Assembly (NCBI GenBank): GCA_030765065.1 | Contig: CM060978.1 | Span: 221,049,498 to 221,113,497, forward strand | Origin: Deroplatys truncata | Lineage: Eukaryota; Arthropoda; Insecta; Mantodea; Mantidae | Reading direction: 5' to 3' | Length of the DNA stretch: 64,000 bases | Shown here: positions 22,100 to 35,400 of the stretch, in pieces | Layout: each line of letters opens with the position of its first letter | Numbering within the stretch: the first letter of the stretch is position 1 | Notes under the pieces: model-generated | Database searches by the model: none | What the model was told of the DNA's origin: nothing | The model's input: only the letters and a program-made list of their open reading frames with translations | Position numbers and translations under genes: made by a program

Positions 22100-25000
22100 A
22101 CCGGTATAAACTTGATATCAAGCCTGTAGTTTTGCTGGAGTTTGTATCAGGCAAATGCGAGTAGGTTGGGTTTGTTATCGCTAGGTGCCAGAAAAGTCTT
22201 TTCTAATCCGCAGCAAACGGAGAGCACTGAATATTGGCTACCTGTGGTCTTGGCTGGCTGCCAGGATGTTTCAAATGTATTTCAGGTGAGACTCGCTTAG
22301 GGTGTTTTTTCTCTCTTTTTCTTTGTTTATAATAGTCCGTTTCTCGGTCACTAAACTTGCACCACACTTACCTATTCCCGTTGCACTTTTCAGCCTTTAG
22401 CTTAAACAATGCCTCATGTCGCTTATTATTTACACTCTGATTATGTATTTTGTTATTCGCGTTATTTTAAACCGTTTTTTCATGCCACGGAGTCTGCGAT
22501 CTAGCATAATTGCCTGGTAGCTGACTGTCAATTACTTGCTGTTTCTACGGTAACCTGTAGAGCAGGCTTGGCTTGCTAGAGAAGCCCACAAGCAAAGAAG
22601 GTTTCCGATTCAAGAGATGTTTTTCATTCTATTCTTCTGCCACTACCATAACAATTGTTACCTGAAATGACAATACAATAATAGCACTAGCGCTCATAGT
22701 TTTACGACAATTTAATTGCGGTTAACGAATGCTTCTTTTTATGATAATTATTTCGAAATAATGTTTGTTAGTCACTGTACCATTGCATTCTCTTTGTCGC
22801 TAACTGAGCCGTCAATTTTATAACTTCTCTCTGTACAGAATTCTGAAAATTGGTTCCGCAGCATACTTTTGTTCTTCTTTGTGTTTTTGGCATTAAATTA
22901 TCTACCGCTGCTTTTATAATACCAAATTTTTACTTCTATAGAGTGGCATTTTCAGTCTCTATTATTGCAGTGACAGCCTACGTGATCTCACTCACTGCAT
23001 TATTACAAATTAAAAACAAATGCACCTCCATGAAATACTATCAGTGTAGTTAATTGAAGGTGAATTACTATCAGTGTAGTACGGCCTTGATTGGCCAACT
23101 GACTAACGTACTCTACCTTGCAGCGGTTCCTCCTTGGTAGGACCCCACTACGTCGATGATGATGGATATTACGTTCCTGTAGGTCGTCTTGATGCCCATA
23201 CTCTTTTGATGTATCACGACGTTCTCATAGACTGGAATCTGATGATCGTGTATCTGTATTCTTGTGGGTGTGTGTGTTAGTATGTTGTAATTATTATTTT
23301 ATAATTGTGCCAACGCTTCTGGATTTGTGTCAGAGAGCACTTGTGTCTTGTCAGGGTTGGGTATGGAGAATCCTAAAATACTTTTGCACACGCGTATTCT
23401 GTTAACTATTTTACTTGTATTTTAGATAAATCACATGTAAATATTCACAAATCATTATTAACCTTTGCATGTTAAAATATGTATGTGGTAGACTTTAAAT
23501 ACGTAGTTTTAGCGTCTATTTACAGCCTTCCTGTTCTAAGTCTGATAAGCTTCTGTTAGCATTCCCTTCAACCGTTTTCTTAACGTACGTATTTAAATTA
23601 TAAGTATGTATCAGTGCACCTGATTGGTGCTACTATCCAATAACATGCAATAACAGTTTGTTACATATGCATATGTTTACAGACCTCCATCGTATTAATT
23701 ATGAATCCAAGGTTCGTTACATGCTGATGTAGATACTACTGCAGTTTTCGTAATTTTATATTACTGGTTATATAACCAACAATGGCCTTTCCCTCTTTTA
23801 TTATATTTTATGTTATAGCGTTGTATACTTGCTCTCTATCATGTTTACATTATGAATATATATGTTTTTAACATACTCTTAATTATTAGCAAAAATTGCA
23901 TAACACGTAAAACTTAGAACAAAAATATTAAAGAAAGAATTTATTAATGTGTTGATTCTGAGTAGCTGTGAATTAGATATCTTATTATATTAATAAGTTA
24001 TTGTATTAGTTTGTCCGTGGCAAATACTGTATGTTGCTTCAACCGGGCATGGCCTAATAGCACATTGATAGCGACTATCAGTTTAATTTTATAAAAGAAA
24101 TATATCAGTATTTCTTCAGTGTATAACTTTTCGTAATACTTTGAACCAGATAATAGAATCAAAATGTAAGGAAAAAGTTGGAAAAATTTTGTAAACTAAA
24201 CTTACCGTTGCTCCAATTTATTCATATATGCACCCTTTACTTCGGCATGTTTCATTTTATCAAATTTTGCTTTATGTAGAATGCCAATATGCAAAATCAA
24301 GTATTAAGTTTTATTTTGTTTTTTAAATATATAATTACATTTACGAGACAATTGGCGATGTGCTAAAAATACGTAACGTAATTAGGGTGTGTTCAATTTT
24401 GCACCATCGTTAATAGGTTAATGTAATAATTCGGCATAAATTAATCATGAATACTGAAATACGGGAGTATAGTATCTACCTCTTGGTTTAATCATTTCTT
24501 CCTTTAATCGGTTTATTTATCCTGAATGTTCATCTTTATATCGATCATAAGGTATACTCTGATAAGTTATATAGTATCGTTTAAGTTGAATATTTTCAAT
24601 TGGTTCAAGGTTTCATCACAAATCATTCAGCTTTCATAAATAAGCATAATACTTCCCATTCATTTCGAAACAATAATGAGGTTGATTCACAACTTACGCA
24701 GGAGGCTCCATGATGTTAACTCAGAATACTCGTATCATAGATACTCATTCAGTACATTAGAGTACAGTGGACTGACGTCACACAGTTATGCCAATGCGAT
24801 GCGCCCATGCCCGCAAGCCGCTTGCTGCCAGTTTCCCAGCATCTGACATCGCTGTTCTGGAGTAGAGCTGTCAAGGATATGCATTTTACTCGTTTGTTTC
24901 ATATAGTACATACATAATGGGATTTGCTCGTTTCTTGGGGCCCGACTCGTTGAAAAAGCAGCGACAATAATACAGAATTATGATGGACCTTTTGGTCCAT

Positions 25001-26699
25001 GTGGCCTCTCGTGCGAAATGGACATTTACTCGTTCGAGGATTAGCTTGTTCGAGAGTTCATATTATAGCGGTTTTGTCAGGCCTATTGCTTCAGCGCGTT
25101 AGGGAAAATGAACGACAATATCATAGGCCATGTTACTAAGTTTTCGGCTTATTGCCCTGGAGAAAGGAAGAGGGGGAAGAGCTGTACAAAAGAGCGAGTT
25201 CTTCATGTTTGGAGCACTGTATATATTTGTAATATATTTTAATTCATGATGATTATTATTATTATTATTATTATTATTACTGCTTCTTTTTTCTTCCATC
25301 ATTATGTTAGTATGTACTATAGTACATACTAGTGCATATATGCACATATTTACATATACATATTTAGTATTATACACACAGTGTTTCATTATAAGGGCAG
25401 TCTAAGTGGACATACCCGTTAACAAATAATCATAGGAAATAACAGCATATAAAATATTGGAAATATGATTACGAATCAATGTTAAAATATTAGGAATAAT
25501 TTAAAACGTGAATCCAACTTGTAACATAGCTGTAATTAAAACAGTCAAGCTAGCAAACGAGAGGTGAAAGTCCATTAAAACGCGTGCTAATATGCACAGG
25601 CTTCAGAAAGAGAGGACAGAGAATAGAAAGAGACAGAAACAGTGGTCCATTTTCCGGAACTCGAAGGAGTTGGTAAAATAGAAAAGGAAAACATGCACTT
25701 AAGAGAAGGACAGAGACATTGGTTTTACCGGATAAGTCAGCAGGACTTCAGAAATTTGGTACATTTTATTGTCATAGCATACCATGTAACGCTGCTCAGG
25801 AACCAATAAAAATTGTTGTATCAAATAAAGGGCGTGGATTCTGGCGTCGTGGGAAAGTAGATAAATAGGGAGGAAAACCCCGAGTTTTGACGATTCTCCC
25901 AGATACTCTCTTGGTGTCAGTTTGCGTGCTACTACCGTAGCAACCGATATTAGAATCAGTGATGTAATTAAATTGTGCAACCAGATGAAAGATGCTGCAC
26001 ATGAGGGTGGAAAGATCCTGTGACGAATTAGGTAGGTCCACAGAATAACATAAAGTGGTAGCGGGAAGGTTTAAGTTATAAGATTTAATAAGCACTTCAT
26101 AACATAAAATTGCTGGCCGCCTGAATAGAGGTAATTCTTCAATAAGTCAAGATTATAGGAAAATCAGTTATTATTTTGCCTTCACCCACAAAACCCCAGA
26201 AGTATCATCCAACTAGATAGGATAGGAATTGTTTTTTCAGCTCTTCAACTGGCAGACGGCAAGAACGTCAGGAAAACAACAGAGATCCAGGAGGAACGGA
26301 AGTCAACGTGAACTCCCGTCACAACAGGAAAAGCATGTATGGCAATAAGGCCCATGCGATTGTTGTATTCTACACGAGTAGACCGAAAGTGCTCTCAATA
26401 AAAGTACTATTATTACTACTACAACACCACCGTCGCCAACGCCCCCACCCCCGCCACCACGACCACGACCACTACCACTACTTCTACTTTTTAGGCTTTG
26501 TGTCTACGTACTTTTACGGTCAAAACTTCTTTTGCTACATTATGTTACGCAAATTTCAAAGTCATACAAGTTTTATATGGAATTTCATTAAAAAACCTCG
26601 CAGTGATGTTTATAAACATTGAGTTAGATAAACATTACAAATGATATATGATACAGTAAATTAAATAATGATTATTCATTTAAATCCGTAATTAATTTA
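22100..26699. other. Long stretch without recognisable genes
   Basis: AT-rich DNA with an (ATT)n tract at about 25250-25279 and a CCA/CCG-rich patch near 26430-26490. On the minus strand near 23.34 kb, PNPDKTQVLSDTNPEA weakly recalls a LINE reverse transcriptase (NP.KT..). The ORF at 22850-23053 is hydrophobic but unlikely to be a gene. Confidence 0.4.
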
Positions 26700-26766
<67 letters not shown>

Positions 26767-26797
26767 TGGTAGTGGTAGTGGTAGTGGTAGTGGTAGT
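26700..26797. repeat. (GTA)n / (GGTAGT)n microsatellite
   Basis: About 60 bp of pure (GTA)n is followed by (GGTAGT)n, a compound microsatellite in which the hexamer is a mutated dimer of the trinucleotide. The leucine-rich minus-strand ORF across it is an artefact of the repeat. Confidence 0.95.
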
Positions 26798-27583
26798 ATG
26801 TCGTTTCCTCGACAATATCCCGTAGCGTTACCATACATCACTTCTGCTTTTATGTTCCAACTGATAGTTATTTTTAAGAAAACATTTTCACTTGTACCGT
26901 TTGGCTTCATACCGGGATATCACATGAGCCCAGGCTGTGAATAAGGCAACATGCGGCAACAACATCACTGAAGCAAACACACTGAGCCTTCCCCTTGAGT
27001 CTGGTCATACTGAGAGTTCGAAAAGGAAATGTTACACATAATCGTTCGGTGTACCAAACGGAGTGGGATACCGAGTTCTGGTAGATATGCCCAACTCGCC
27101 CGTATACACGAACTCGTTTATTTTCGAAGGTATTAATGCTACAAATTAATGACCAAAACTTGTTCAACCCGTTCATCGTTAGCGCATCCGCTAATACTTA
27201 TTGGCCACGGCAAATTGATGTTCCGCAAAGGCGACAAAGAAAAACAGTTTTTCAAAGACAAACATTTGGCGGAAGGTTTATTATATTTGTCACATTTAAA
27301 AGCACACAAGCTTTATTCTCCCCAAAATTCCTCGATCTAGTCTAAGTCATATTCTTATTAATAATAATGAACAAATCGGGCAAATAGGTAATAAAGGCAA
27401 ATCAGGCTTCACTTTGACAGACTACACCGTTTCCTTCCCACGGTCTGCAACATTACACATTTCGTTATACTCACACGCTTATTAAATTAGTACATATATT
27501 GTGTTTAAATACACAATGGGGATTTTCGTCTTCATATAATAGTTCATTCTACTAATTATTATAAATGTTAAGAAACTAATTAT
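26798..27583. other. No recognisable feature
   Basis: Overlapping short ORFs occur on both strands at 26907-27345, but none resembles a known family. Confidence 0.4.
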
Positions 27584-28384
27584 AAAAAATCTGATGTATT
27601 ACACTCACATGACTTTCTCTACTTTTGTAAAAAACTATTTTTACAAAAGCTTATTCTCCATATGCTTCATGTTAATCGAGATGTTAATCTTATTGCTAAT
27701 TTTCTTGTAGATGCAAGGGGAATTGGTAGGCTTTAAGCGATAGTCAAATATTTTAAGAGCTGGTTGCTATGTGGAGTATTCAATTCTCTTTGCATTACTA
27801 GGACAAAAAAATGAATAACGAATTCCCATTTGATAAAAAGGATAAGTATTGGAAAATTTAAGGGAATAACAAGTGGTTCACTCAACAAAAAAAAATGTGT
27901 ATGACATATATTGTGTAATTTAACGGGATATACATTTTTGTGCAGTAAAATTTTGTCTATCTCTTATGGTTTACCAATTATGCAAAAGTCGTACACAATG
28001 AACAATACGTTTGGAGACATTCCCAGAAAATTCGAGATATAAATTTTATTTGTCAGGAAAGTATCTTAAGTATATGATATTTTAATCAAAATCGTTAGAG
28101 CCATTTTTCAGAAAATTAAAATTTTCGTAATCTAGTGTGGGGGATTTTCTTGAAAACCTTTGTGTCGCATCTCTGGAAGATATTGAACCTAAATACCAAG
28201 TTTGGTGTTTATCCGACTGTTCGTTTCTGAGTTATGCTGTTTACAGATAGACAGACACATAGGGACATGTTTCCAAACATACTTTTTTTGGATTCAGGAG
28301 GCCTCAAAACATGTATTTCAGGTGAAATCTCGGTATAGAATTTTTGAGTGGAATGAAATACTTCTCCTACTTACTATAAGTAAG
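27584..28384 (-). repeat. Family A, near full-length, minus orientation
   Basis: The plus strand starts AAAAAATCTGATGTATTACA (the family 3' end in reverse) and passes all internal blocks in reverse order. It ends CTTACTATAAGTAAG, where the usual terminal TACGTAGTAGAGAAAGT is mutated or lost. The TG/CA segment is short (ACAGATAGACAGACACATAG). Confidence 0.9.
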
Positions 28385-29827
28385 AAACTTGTTGCATTGT
28401 GAGATGCAGCCGCATGCCTGTGTCCTAACTAAGTTCTAGTGGCACTACATTGCAATTCCCACATTTATTTTCTTTCACTTTCGGCTTTCTCTTTCAGTGT
28501 ATTTGCTTTGTTTAGTATTTGTTAACGTATAGTAGCTACTCACTGTACACTGTAAACAGTTGCAGTCGTAGGGATTAGGAACTACTTAGTTTATATTCCA
28601 CCCGTTCTTTTCTTAACGTAATAACGTGCTGCGTTATCTGAATTTTTAAAGCCTCACGATGGTGTGACAATTTTCAAACAACATACTTTACTTGCTTCTA
28701 ATGTTGTTGTCTTGTCTTGTAGCTCTTTCTGTTGTCTCGTGTGCCAGCTGCTCCAGTGGTAGAGCTATGAGTACTTTCTCAAGGGTATGCGTGAGTGTAA
28801 TGTGAAGGATAACACCGGTTTAAATTGACTGAGAAATTTAATGTAATCTAATGCCGAGATAATGAAGAGAATTGCCGACTGTTTGGAAATAAAGAATGAA
28901 ACTGGACTTAGAACTGGAAACTATAACATTTGAATTATTGCTAACCTAAGCAGTATTAATTTTATAGCCTGAAATAACTGTTTCCACAATAGAAAAACTA
29001 GAAGTAAAACTTGCCGTGAGTCGCTAAAATGCATACTGGCAAAACCCCTCGCGATGGCCGCTAAATCTTTCTCACTCAATCATGTCACTGAGAGCATAAA
29101 ATAAAACACGAGTCATCGCAATTATCATGAGTGACGAATGTATGCACGAAAAGAGTGTGCATGTACGAACGAACGTTTGTCTGATTAGAATAAGCTCCGT
29201 CTACATATGACTCCTCCCATCAAGGTTATTTCATACGCAGGCCATGCTCTAAAATATTACGTATGCGCCTCTGAACTGTTGCTATGTGAGCTTGGCTAAA
29301 CTCTCAGAATTCTATTACTTTACTCTTTTTCGGAATTTCTGTCTACGTGACTTTCAAACGTACTGAATCTAAACCTAAACTACGTTCCAAGAATCTTTAT
29401 ACCTAGTTCGTACTTTACTTCAGCTGCTAAGTGACTTTTCTTAACATGACTCGCTAATTACCTTTTTCTTTTGGGACAATCTTTTCAACTCAAGTTTATT
29501 ATACTGTGCATTGATTTAATATACGGAATTATTTATTGCAATTATTTCCCTAACTTATTATTATTATTTATTTAATCCTTTACATCTTCCCATCAATAAT
29601 TACGGTATCAAATCTCAGAGTTCTGGATTGGCTATTTAAGTTTGCATACTTGCAAACAATTGCAATCTGCCAGATAAATATGTTAATTCGTTCATCAATA
29701 CTTGATATAGCAACAAAATTTTCCTCGAGCAATGTTACGTAGATAATACAGAAGAGCAGATTTTAATCCTCAGATTTTCCTTTATCTTGAAAGCCAGGTA
29801 TTAGTAACCTAGACGTTATTCCACCCA
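28385..29827. other. No recognisable feature
   Basis: AT-rich DNA with no tRNA, transposase or reverse transcriptase similarity recognised. A CCAGTGGTAGAGC motif near 28753 looks like an A box but has no partner B box. Confidence 0.4.
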
Positions 29828-30036
29828 TACTTTTTTTTGTTTTTTTGTTTTTAAGTTCCCTTGTACCCAGTTTATGCTAGTGTGTTTTACTGTTTTCATA
29901 CCGCTTATTTCCGTAACACACATACATACACAAACACACACACCACCCATGCCCGTGGCAGGACTCGAACCCGCGATTCTCAGCTTGGCGGAGCGCCGGA
30001 GCGACCACTACAGCGACCACGGCTACGAGGGCCGGC
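29828..30036 (-). mobile_element. tRNA-derived SINE, family S4, with A-rich tail
   Basis: On the minus strand a GC-rich head of about 80 bp carries an A-box-like TAGCCGTGGTCGC and a perfect B box GGTTCGAGTCC (complement of about 29961-29971). A TG-rich body follows (GGTGTGTGTGTTTGTGTATG), then a 3' tail of A-runs broken by C (complement of 29831-29853). This is the layout of a tRNA-derived SINE. The overlapping plus-strand ORFs are spurious. Only one copy lies in the window. Confidence 0.65.
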
Positions 30037-30551
30037 ATACTCGTACGCTAGCTCAACACACTCTCTTTTCCCACGCCGAGTTGATAGAGACTGATTTATA
30101 GTTATCCAGAACCATGTCTACGGTTTAAATGACCCACGGCATGGCCCCCAGAATTGCGTTTGGCCATTGTTTCTTTCTGTGATATGAAAATATTTTCATC
30201 TACATCAAACAGAGGCAGAGCTGATCAACAGAAATGACATAGGCACGTTATATTCTCCCTCCCACACAATGGCAGTTATTTGTAGACGCCAGAGGTGGCA
30301 ATCCGTCTGGGTTTTTAATTTCGCTAAAAATCACCCGGAGGTTCCATAACTTTTAAATTGATGCTGTCGGCTCGGTCACAGTTGAACAACACGGTTAATG
30401 TGGGAAGCCATCGAATGAAAGTGGCAGATGTGTTGTTGCAATGGTCAGCGTACATTCTCTAACAAAATTGACAACCCCAACCAGTAGAAACTACAGAATG
30501 ATGGACCAGAGATTCAGATCAAAATAGGTAACAGCAGTACTTTAAAAACGT
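30037..30551. other. No recognisable feature
   Basis: Unassigned DNA between the SINE and an old family A copy. Confidence 0.4.
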
Positions 30552-31210
30552 TAGTTACATTCACAACTTTCCTCAACAGATTATTCTTACAGAAGCTTAT
30601 TCTACCAGCATCTTCATGCTAATCCAATAAACATTTAAAGAAATGGTTTTATTGCACGTTTTCTTGTAGGTATAAAGGAATATGGGAATAGGTGGTATAA
30701 TGGAATACGATAAGCTTAAGCGATAGTCAAATCTTTTAAGACCAAGTCGCTTTGGGATGGCTTTGAACTGCCATTGAGAAGTTTCAACGAGAAAAAAACG
30801 AATAGCGATTTTGCGGTTGAAGTATAAAGCACCTATTTGAGAATTGAAGCCTACAATAAGGAATATCTCGCCACAAGAAGATTATTTCACAGAATTTGTG
30901 TGATTTAAACATATCTGCTTTTTTATGTAGTACGTTTATAAGTTATAAAAGATTAATTCCAAATAAAAATGACCTCACTGGTTATTCGCAGACAAATCAA
31001 CATACACATTTTACTTGTCATGCAAAACCTTAAAAACATGGCAATTTTAATCAAAATTGTTAGCCATTTTTGAGAAAACAAAACGACGAATACTTGTCCA
31101 TGTTAGAGATAGTTCGGGGTGGGCGATTTTCTTGAAAATCTTCATGTCGCATCCTTGGAGGATGTTGAACTTAAATACCAAGTTTGGTATTTAACCGAGA
31201 TTTCGTATCT
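30552..31210 (-). repeat. Old family A copy, minus orientation
   Basis: Diverged but collinear: GTTACATTCACAACTTTCC, GCTTATTCTACC, TTTCTTGTAGGTATAA, AAGCGATAGTCAAA, GGAATATCTCG, GGGCGATTTTCTTGAAAATC, AATACCAAGTTTGGTATTTA. It is more degraded than the adjoining plus-strand fragment. Confidence 0.7.
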
Positions 31211-31440
31211 ACTTTCTCTACTACGTATAGTAAGTAGGGGAAGCATTGTATTCCACCCAAAAATTCGATACCGAGATTTCACCGGAAATATATGTTTTGA
31301 GACCCCCTGAATCCAAAAAAAAACCATTTTTTGAAACATGTCCGTGTGTGTGTGTCTATCTGTGTGTCTGTGAACAGCATAACTCAGAAACGAACAGTCG
31401 GATAAACACCAAACTTGGTATTTAGGTTCAATATCTTCAC
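31211..31440 (+). repeat. Family A 5' fragment
   Basis: It starts ACTTTCTCTACTACGTATAG immediately after the old minus copy, includes the GTGTGTGTGTCTATCTGTG segment, and stops after TTTAGGTTCAATATCTTC. Together with the preceding copy it gives an inverted arrangement, but the two halves differ in age. Confidence 0.85.
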
Positions 31441-32375
31441 GGCGAATTACCGTACAAAAGGACAATAGCTCTACGCCCTGGCTGTGCGAACAATACGTTT
31501 GCTACCAGAGAGACATCGTGCCTTCGAAGACACTTATCCTGCAGCTAAAATATCTCGTCGTGGACAGTATTTTAACATAGCGCTTAAATTATTTACATTA
31601 AACAAATTATTACTCCTCTACCATTAGTAACCTAAATACAAACATATCATTAAATCATCCTTTATAAGCTACACAGGCAGTAAAAAGAAAAATAGTTGTA
31701 CATAGCATAATGTAATTTCGCTAAAAAGTAATTACTCAAATTATTAATAATTACATAGCTCGGGCTCGGCCTAGAGTTGCCGTTTCAGTTACTACTTTCT
31801 TAACTTGGGTTCGAAGGTGTATAAAACATACTTCCTGCTATTGAGGTTTGACTTCTATGTCAAAATCGTCGTTATCAGCCTGACAAAAGTAATGAGTGAT
31901 TATCGCCTCGGAAATTTGTTTCAACAATAAGCATTGTGCCAGTGTTCAGTAATATTAGCATCTGACTACGAACCACTTCACCCTATCAGAAATACACAAG
32001 CAGTATATTTGATCTAGAACACAGAAATTGCACATGGTTTGATAACGTGCAGGAGACGTGGATTAATTAGTTTATGGCCTGTTATACAAGTGCTCTCTAC
32101 TCTGCAAAACATTCTATTTTCTTATAAAATGAATATCGAAAGTGCTAAATATCTGCAGGAAATTAGTGAAAGTAATAACATATATGCAAGGACATAAATT
32201 AAACAAATATTCAGAATAAACCAAAAACATTAAGCTCAATTATAGAGATATGAGTATAATCTTCCTATATTTCAATCAGAGCTTCCAGTATGTTTTCTTT
32301 TATCGGTTTTTAAAAACTTACTAACACTTTATCACTTTTCCTTGTTCATAATTTAAGGAAATTAAGTGTTATCTA
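31441..32375. other. No recognisable feature
   Basis: AT-rich DNA up to the left end of the second rosa-like element. No coding similarity seen. Confidence 0.4.
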
Positions 32376-33677
32376 TAGGGTCTTTCAACACGAGTATCCT
32401 ATCTTTAACATGTGATAGCTGCCGTTGTTAATGAGTTACAACAGTAATTTTTTTCATGTGGTTACAGTTATTATTGACAAATAGGCAGGGAACGTTACAG
32501 TATTCAACAACTCACAGAAAATCTGTAAATTTATTATCAAAATGGATCATCTGTTCGCCAAACCTTCCGTGTATTGCGTGAAGTTTACCGTCTGCATAAT
32601 CGTCCCTGGAGAGAACGATCCGGCGTTTGATCGACAAATTTGAAAGAAGTGGTTCCGTCAGCGATCAAAGAACGCCTGTACGTAATCGACGTAAGCCCTC
32701 CAACGAAAACATAGACGCCGTTCGTGAGAGTGTAGGCGAGAACGGAAACAACTCAATTGATCGTCGAGCGCAAGAATTGGGGCTCTCGCCGACCACAACT
32801 TGGCAAATTCTGCATCTGGGCTTGAAGTATCACGCTTACAAAATTCTGTTAACACAAAAACTAAACCCCAACGACCATTGGTTGTGCCGTGTATTCGCTG
32901 ACTGGGCTATGGAGCAATTGGAAGCTGACCCGGATTTTTGTCGAAAAATTATCTTCAGCGACGAAGCTCCCTTTTGGATGGATGGTTGTGTTAACAAACA
33001 AAATTGCCGCTATTTGAGCAATCACAGTCCAATGTAGATTGAAGAACGACCACTTCATCCCCAAAAGGTTACTGTGTGCTGTGTATTTTGGTATGGTGGA
33101 ATCATTTGGTTCATATTTTTACAAGATGAAGATGGAGAAGCTGTAACAGTCAATGGAGAAAGATACCGGGCTCTTATAAGGGACCATTTTTGGCCACAAT
33201 TGGATGGTATGGATCTCAGAAACATCTGGTACCAGCAAGATGGTGCCACATGTGATACTGCTCTCGAAGCAATCGATCTTTTGAAGGAGAAGTGCAGAGG
33301 TTTCTTCATCATTTCCCATGGTGGTGAAGTTAACTAGCCCCGAAGTCATGTGATTTAACGCCGTTGGATTATTTCTTGTGGGATTATGTTAAATCTCGAG
33401 TTTATGTCAACAAGCCAGAAACAGTAAATGATCTTATGAATAACATCACGCCTGTTATTCGTGAAGTTGAACCTTATTTACGTTCTTCTGTCATTGACAA
33501 TTGGGCCAACCGTATACGCGCAACCCAACGAAGTCGCGGCGGTCACTTAACTGATGTTGTCTTCCACATGTAATGACATTAATTATGTTCCAAAATAAAA
33601 AAAAAATAAACCTCTATCACTCATAGAACGTTTTTTATGTAAGTTCAAAGATAGGACACTCTTGTTGAAAGACCCAA
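32376..33677 (+). mobile_element. rosa-like (DD41D) mariner element, second copy
   Basis: The left end is TAGGGTCTTTCAACACGAGT, and the right end is GTTGAAAGACCCAA on the plus strand, its inverted counterpart. The subterminal block CCTATCTTT is shared by both ends and by the 15.03-16.25 kb element. Length is about 1.3 kb. TA (32374-32375) precedes the left end, while the right flank reads AT, so the target duplication is decayed. The transposase is broken on the plus strand. Confidence 0.85.
32487..33573 (+). pseudogene. rosa-like mariner transposase pseudogene (DD41D)
   Basis: The start codon appears mutated (AGG where the sister copy has ATG). Readable segments include TIRRLIDKFERSGSV, SPTTTWQILHLGLKYHAY and the first catalytic region KIIFSDEAPFWMDG, then a stop (TAG) after NHSPM. 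After the stop come VTVNGERYRALI and the second catalytic region YQQDGATCDTAL, then GGEVN with a stop where W is expected, and a frameshift. LTPLDYFLWDYVKSRVY and the end GGHLTDVVFHM follow. It has fewer lesions than the 15-kb copy but is inactive. Confidence 0.85.
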
Positions 33678-34012
33678 ATGAAGCAAATACCATGCTTTAA
33701 AAAATGAAATGCTTCTGTAGACAAATGATTAACATGACCTTGGCTGACAATACATCATTGCGAATGCGTGAAAAAATCAGCCACTGTAAAACCAAGGGGT
33801 CCTATGTTTTCTACATTTAAATCGAGGTTAGCTTTAGATTAGTATGCCTGTTAGTGTATGAACTGATTCAGTTGTGATATGAACATCCACAATAAGCTGA
33901 CAACTTGACATAATATATGAAGTTTTGACGCATGCGCAATGTTGAACTTATAGCCGATTAATTCCTGCGACGTCACGCTTGTGTCAACACTGCCGATTTA
34001 AAACGCTGCTTT

Positions 34013-35400
34013 ACTTTCTCTAATATAATAATAAGTAGAGGAAGTATTGCATTTCGCCCAAAAAGTTGACACTTATGACGCAGGAAATTCTTTCAGTTTA
34101 GGCGCAATATGACGCAGCCACGCTACGTCCTCCAACAATGAAGCAATACCTGTGCCTCACGGTTGCTGCTTGTCTCCTCCTAGATGGGTCTTCTTTTGCC
34201 ACGGCTGCTCCAGCATGAAACCTTAACCACAGGGTATGCGTGGGTGTGTTTAGAGAAACACACAAACGCTGTCTTGGAACAATTTTATTCACTATTCAAA
34301 AGAATATTTTAGGTTTGCCGATCACTATTAAATGTATACATGATACTTTGTCTTTACCAAGACCGAAGAATATTAACCAAAGCTAAGCGTTCTACCCTCT
34401 AGCATGTTCGCCACCATTCTTCTCCACACGACGAGAATGTCGACCTACACTCACCAGACACTCAGGCAGACTGATCTACCCACGCTACTACAAGGAAAAC
34501 CAACGCCTCAACATCCCCTCTCTCCCCTCAAACTTAGCGTCATGATGCTTAGAGAGTGGCCTTCACCAGGCTAAGTGCAGCTGCACTCGGCTGGTACCAG
34601 GTAAAACTTGCTTCAATGGCATTTACCCTTTCTACCTGAGGCTGGTCCCTAATTAACAAAACTGTGCCTGTCTTGTCTTTCTGTCGCTTTTATAGTCAAC
34701 AATTTTCACAATTTATACATACACTGATTTTAAATATATTATTACTTATTTTATATCACTATCCATCTCAGATTATTATGATAATTATTGCCTTTATAAT
34801 TCCGGCTTCAGTTAGATTTCACCGAAAATATACATTTTGAGATCCCATGAATATAAAAGAAAATTGTAGAAAAAATCTAGAGTGAATGTGTCTGTGAACA
34901 AAAGGTCAGTTAAATATGGAACTTATGGTATTTAAGTTCAGCATCCTCCAAGGAAGCCACACGATGTTTTTCAACAAAATTCCCTCCAACGCAAATGTTC
35001 AATGATATGGCTCAAACAGTTTTCATTAAAATACCATAAAACATTTGCATGACAAATAAAATGTATATTTTGAGTTTTCTGGTAACATCTGTGAAGGCTT
35101 CTTCATTCGAAATTCCTTTGTATAATTGCTAAATCATAATAAATAAGACCATATATTAATACTAAGATATGCAGATCCCATTAAAGGACCACTTAATGGT
35201 AGATAAACATGTTAGTGACGTTAACTATTTTGAGATATCTTAGTTATTCATTACAGTTTTCCAATACTTATACGTTTTTTCAAATAGCAGGCCCCTATTA
35301 GTTTTTTCTTGGTCTTGCAAGGAACATGTCGATCCGCTTTTTAAAAATCTGACTATCGTTTAGCTGACTTCGTTGTACACACGAAGAATGTGTAAATGTG
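34013..35400 (+). repeat. Old family A copy split by an unidentified ~740-bp insertion
   Basis: Family blocks ACTTTCTCTA and AAGTAGAGGAAGTATTGCAT lie at 34013-34073. They resume at about 34812 with AGATTTCACCGAAAATATAC and continue through GACAAATAAAATGTATATTT to TCCAATACTTATACG. The inserted 34074-34811 segment is more GC-rich than its surroundings, with CT-rich stretches (CCCCTCTCTCCCC), but I cannot assign it to a family. It holds only short ORFs, and target duplications are not obvious. Confidence 0.6.

Noticed and set aside
22850-23053. Hydrophobic 67-codon ORF that could be a small membrane protein
   Set aside because: AT-rich DNA readily gives Phe/Ile/Leu-rich frames; no start context, homology or conserved neighbour supports it.
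23160-23350. LINE reverse transcriptase fragment on the minus strand (PNPDKTQVLSDTNPEA)
   Set aside because: Only about 16 residues resemble the motif and no further blocks follow in any frame; too little to call.
26692-26910. Leucine/proline-rich ORF resembling a signal peptide or membrane segment
   Set aside because: Produced by the (GTA)n/(GGTAGT)n microsatellite on the reverse strand.
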